A DNA stretch of 64,000 bases, taken from contig JAHFWL010000292.1 in assembly GCA_021292165.1 (NCBI GenBank), forward strand, positions 80,879-144,878, written 5' to 3'. The DNA comes from Shinisaurus crocodilurus. Its lineage: Eukaryota > Chordata > Lepidosauria > Squamata > Shinisauridae. Of this stretch, positions 62,309 to 64,000 are shown piece after piece (within the stretch, counting starts at the first letter, position 1; every line of letters begins with the position of its first letter). Under the pieces are notes generated by a model, which worked only from the letters and a program-made list of their open reading frames with translations, was not told where the DNA came from and searched no databases. Made by a program: the position numbers and the translations under genes.

Positions 62309-63992
62309 TTACCTCTTGCAGCATGGACGATTACTTAAGCATCGGTATCCTGCATTTTTCAGAGGCCAGCGACAAGTGATAGAATCACAGTAACCGCCTG
62401 AACCTCTGCACTTCATTGTTGGATTGTTGGTCCAGGTGAAACCTATAGAAACAAAAAGACTTCCGGTTTTGTTGCATGGAAATAGTGAGAGGGGCCACAG
62501 CTGAGCATAAAAAGTGGTGACAGGGCACTATTAGATTAAGCCTTGTGTGCAGGAAGCCTCAGGTTCAATCCTCCTGACCATCTCCTGCTTTTTGAAGAAA
62601 ACTAGGTAGGCTTCTCTTCAAGGTAGCTGCACTGCTATACAGGGTAAATAATTCAATGATAAAAAACAAACACACTGGCGGTTTAAGCAAGAGTTAAGGC
62701 TATCTCATGTTGGCTCAAGGTCCACAAAGCCAGAAACTTGAAGCTGAGGCTGATGCCTTAGCAGACATGCCACATGGGATCAGTGATGACGTTGTGCAAT
62801 GCCACAAATTGTGCTTGCTTATAATTTACCTTCCATGTAGCCCCACTTTCCCTTGGTCTTTCAGGCCCAAACCCAGATGGAGATGATGGAGTGCCTGGGG
62901 CCAGCAAAGATGCCCCTTGGTGTCCAGGTCCTGTATTGCTCAGGAAGCACCTGAGCCTTACTGTATTGCAAGATGTTACAAAAAACAGTTTTGGGATGGG
63001 GGAATTGGGGAGGAAAAAGAAACCCGCCTTGCTGGTGAAGTCACAGTTCAGAGCATCAAGAACTCTTCTCTCCCACTTAATCTTGGGACTCTGAACAGGT
63101 AGACTGACCTGGTCCGCATGATCACTGCAGTCCAACATGACTTACGTAAGCCATGTTGAGCCCTGGCACCCGTGGGCATCATATTGCTTATTCAAACCCT
63201 GGTGGCGGCTTGTTGTGTCATCCAAACCTCGGTAGCGAGGGCTGTTGGAGGGGGAGACAAGCCTCCAATAAACCATGGCCTGTTGTAGGGTTATTGGAGG
63301 CTTGTTTCCCCCTCCAGCAAGCCATGCCATCTGGGTTCAGATGACCCGGCAAACCATGGCAACCCCCCACCGGGGGTTGACTATTCAAAATGGCTGCTGG
63401 CACACACCACAACCCACCATGATGATGGTGCAAACTGGCACACTGTGTTCTAGGGACGGGCGATTCCCGCCAATCGCCCTGTGCCTATTTGTGTTTGCGA
63501 TTGCTGCTCACTCTGTGCGAATGGGGAAATTGTGCACATTGGGCAGCGATCGAACGTGAAATTTGCGCAACTGTGTAACTTCACCATGAAGTCAAGGATT
63601 CCCCCCCGTCGCCCCCTTCACCTGCTTTTTCATAAGACACACATATGGGACACTTAACTTGCAGAGCCGGCTTCCAAAACCCAATTTTTCCCAGCCACCA
63701 CAAATGTGGAAATGGGAGAAATGGAGAGCCCTGCAAATGCTCCTTTCTGATCGTTTCCCCCCAAAAAGCTTTCCCACCCCCATCCCTTGGCTCAAAGTGG
63801 CCAAGGGGGCAGTTTCAGGGGAGAATAAGTGGGAGAGGGAAGGGTGAAGCACCTCTTCCTGACCACCAGTTTTCTCTCAGAAATGCTCCTTCTATGACTA
63901 GCATGATGAGGCAAACCAAGGAGTTTTCTCCTACCTGGAGTAATCAAGAGTGCAAATGAGAAAACAACAAACAGAAGGAGAATCTTCGTCAT
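62309..63992 (-). CDS. Beta-defensin-like peptide gene, two coding exons (63 aa)
   Basis: Exon 1 (63935-63992) starts at ATG 63992 and encodes a signal peptide with Lys at position 3 and a hydrophobic core (ILLLFVVFSFALLI), ending at a consensus donor G|GTAGGA. Exon 2 (62309-62442) follows a polypyrimidine tract and acceptor (TTTGTTTCTATAG) and restores the frame in phase 1 through a Gly codon. The mature part has six cysteines spaced C-x6-C-x4-C-x10-C-x5-CC, the beta-defensin pattern, and about +7 net charge. Expected role: secreted cationic antimicrobial peptide acting on microbial membranes. The same fold underlies crotamine-type peptides of snakes, but nothing here indicates a venom role. 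The intron holds MITEs and a SINE remnant. The stop TAA overlaps a perfect AG|GTAAGA donor, so a third exon, as in some reptile defensin genes, is possible. The promoter lies beyond the window. Confidence 0.88.
62515..62600 (+). repeat. Diverged tRNA-SINE remnant in the defensin intron
   Basis: A box-B-like 'CAGGTTCAATCCTCCTGACC' preceded by a degenerate head ('GTGACAGGGCACTATTAG') resembles the SINE at 54505-54703 in opposite orientation. Confidence 0.5.
63130..63440. mobile_element. Imperfect palindromic MITE in the defensin intron
   Basis: A strong inner inverted repeat ('GGAGGGGGAGACAAGCCTCC' near 63245 against 'GGAGGCTTGTTTCCCCCTCC' near 63296) sits in a larger imperfect palindrome with 'GCAAACCATGGCAACCCCCC' phrases. 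No target duplication identified. Confidence 0.6.
63448..63620. repeat. CpG-rich MITE-like segment
   Basis: Begins 'CTAGGGACGGGCGATTCCCG' and contains 'CAGCGATCGAACGTGAAATT', resembling the TAGGGA-ended MITEs elsewhere. The second end is not clear. Confidence 0.4.
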
Positions 63993-64000
63993 GGTTGATG

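Overview
The window looks like repeat-rich intergenic DNA of a squamate reptile, most likely a lizard. The evidence is the mixture of retroelements: vertebrate-type L1, L2 and CR1 LINEs, a LINE with a C-terminal zinc finger, a Ty1/copia and a Ty3/gypsy element, and abundant hAT, mariner-like and palindromic MITE-type DNA elements. A 5S-rRNA-headed SINE and a small two-exon beta-defensin gene at the right edge fit the same picture. There is no bacterial-style gene organisation. Almost every long open frame is a transposable-element ORF or a chance frame.

Layout. 1-11.7 kb: a LINE reverse-transcriptase fragment (minus), a Helitron-like element, a decayed L1/Tx1-type LINE, and a patchwork of two locally duplicated modules. 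11.7-14.7 kb: a CR1 LINE with an almost open RT frame, and a zinc-finger LINE tail. 15.0-23.0 kb: a Ty1/copia provirus (minus) with one complete LTR, a polypurine tract, gag-pol with frameshifts, a primer-binding site of the half-tRNA-iMet type, and a truncated second LTR. It is interrupted by a 250-bp hAT element and by an L2 LINE with an uninterrupted 938-codon ORF. 23.2-34.1 kb: hAT elements with perfect 8-bp target duplications, SINEs, a perfect 104-bp palindrome, a mariner-like element and CR1 tails. 34.1-38.5 kb: an L1 element (minus) with recognisable ORF1 and ORF2. 39-46.5 kb: the C-terminal end of a LINE, a possible remnant of a secreted-peptide gene, AT-rich repeats and a CpG-rich islet. 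46.8-53 kb: CR1 remnants, a tandem duplication of about 2 kb, and a Ty3/gypsy pol remnant. 54.5-62.2 kb: CR1 copies (one split by a hAT insertion), L1 3' ends in inverted orientation (one carrying a mariner-like element), an L2 fragment and a 5S-headed SINE.

The only host gene I can support is at 62309-63992 on the minus strand. It is a beta-defensin-like gene: a signal-peptide exon, a phase-1 intron of about 1.5 kb, and a second exon with the six-cysteine framework C-x6-C-x4-C-x10-C-x5-CC. A consensus splice donor overlaps its stop codon, so a third short exon is possible. The gene lies at the window edge, so the window may border a defensin cluster.

Clade names for transposable elements come from motif recognition only; no database search was possible. 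Boundaries of degraded repeats are approximate. Boundaries given with target-site duplications are exact.
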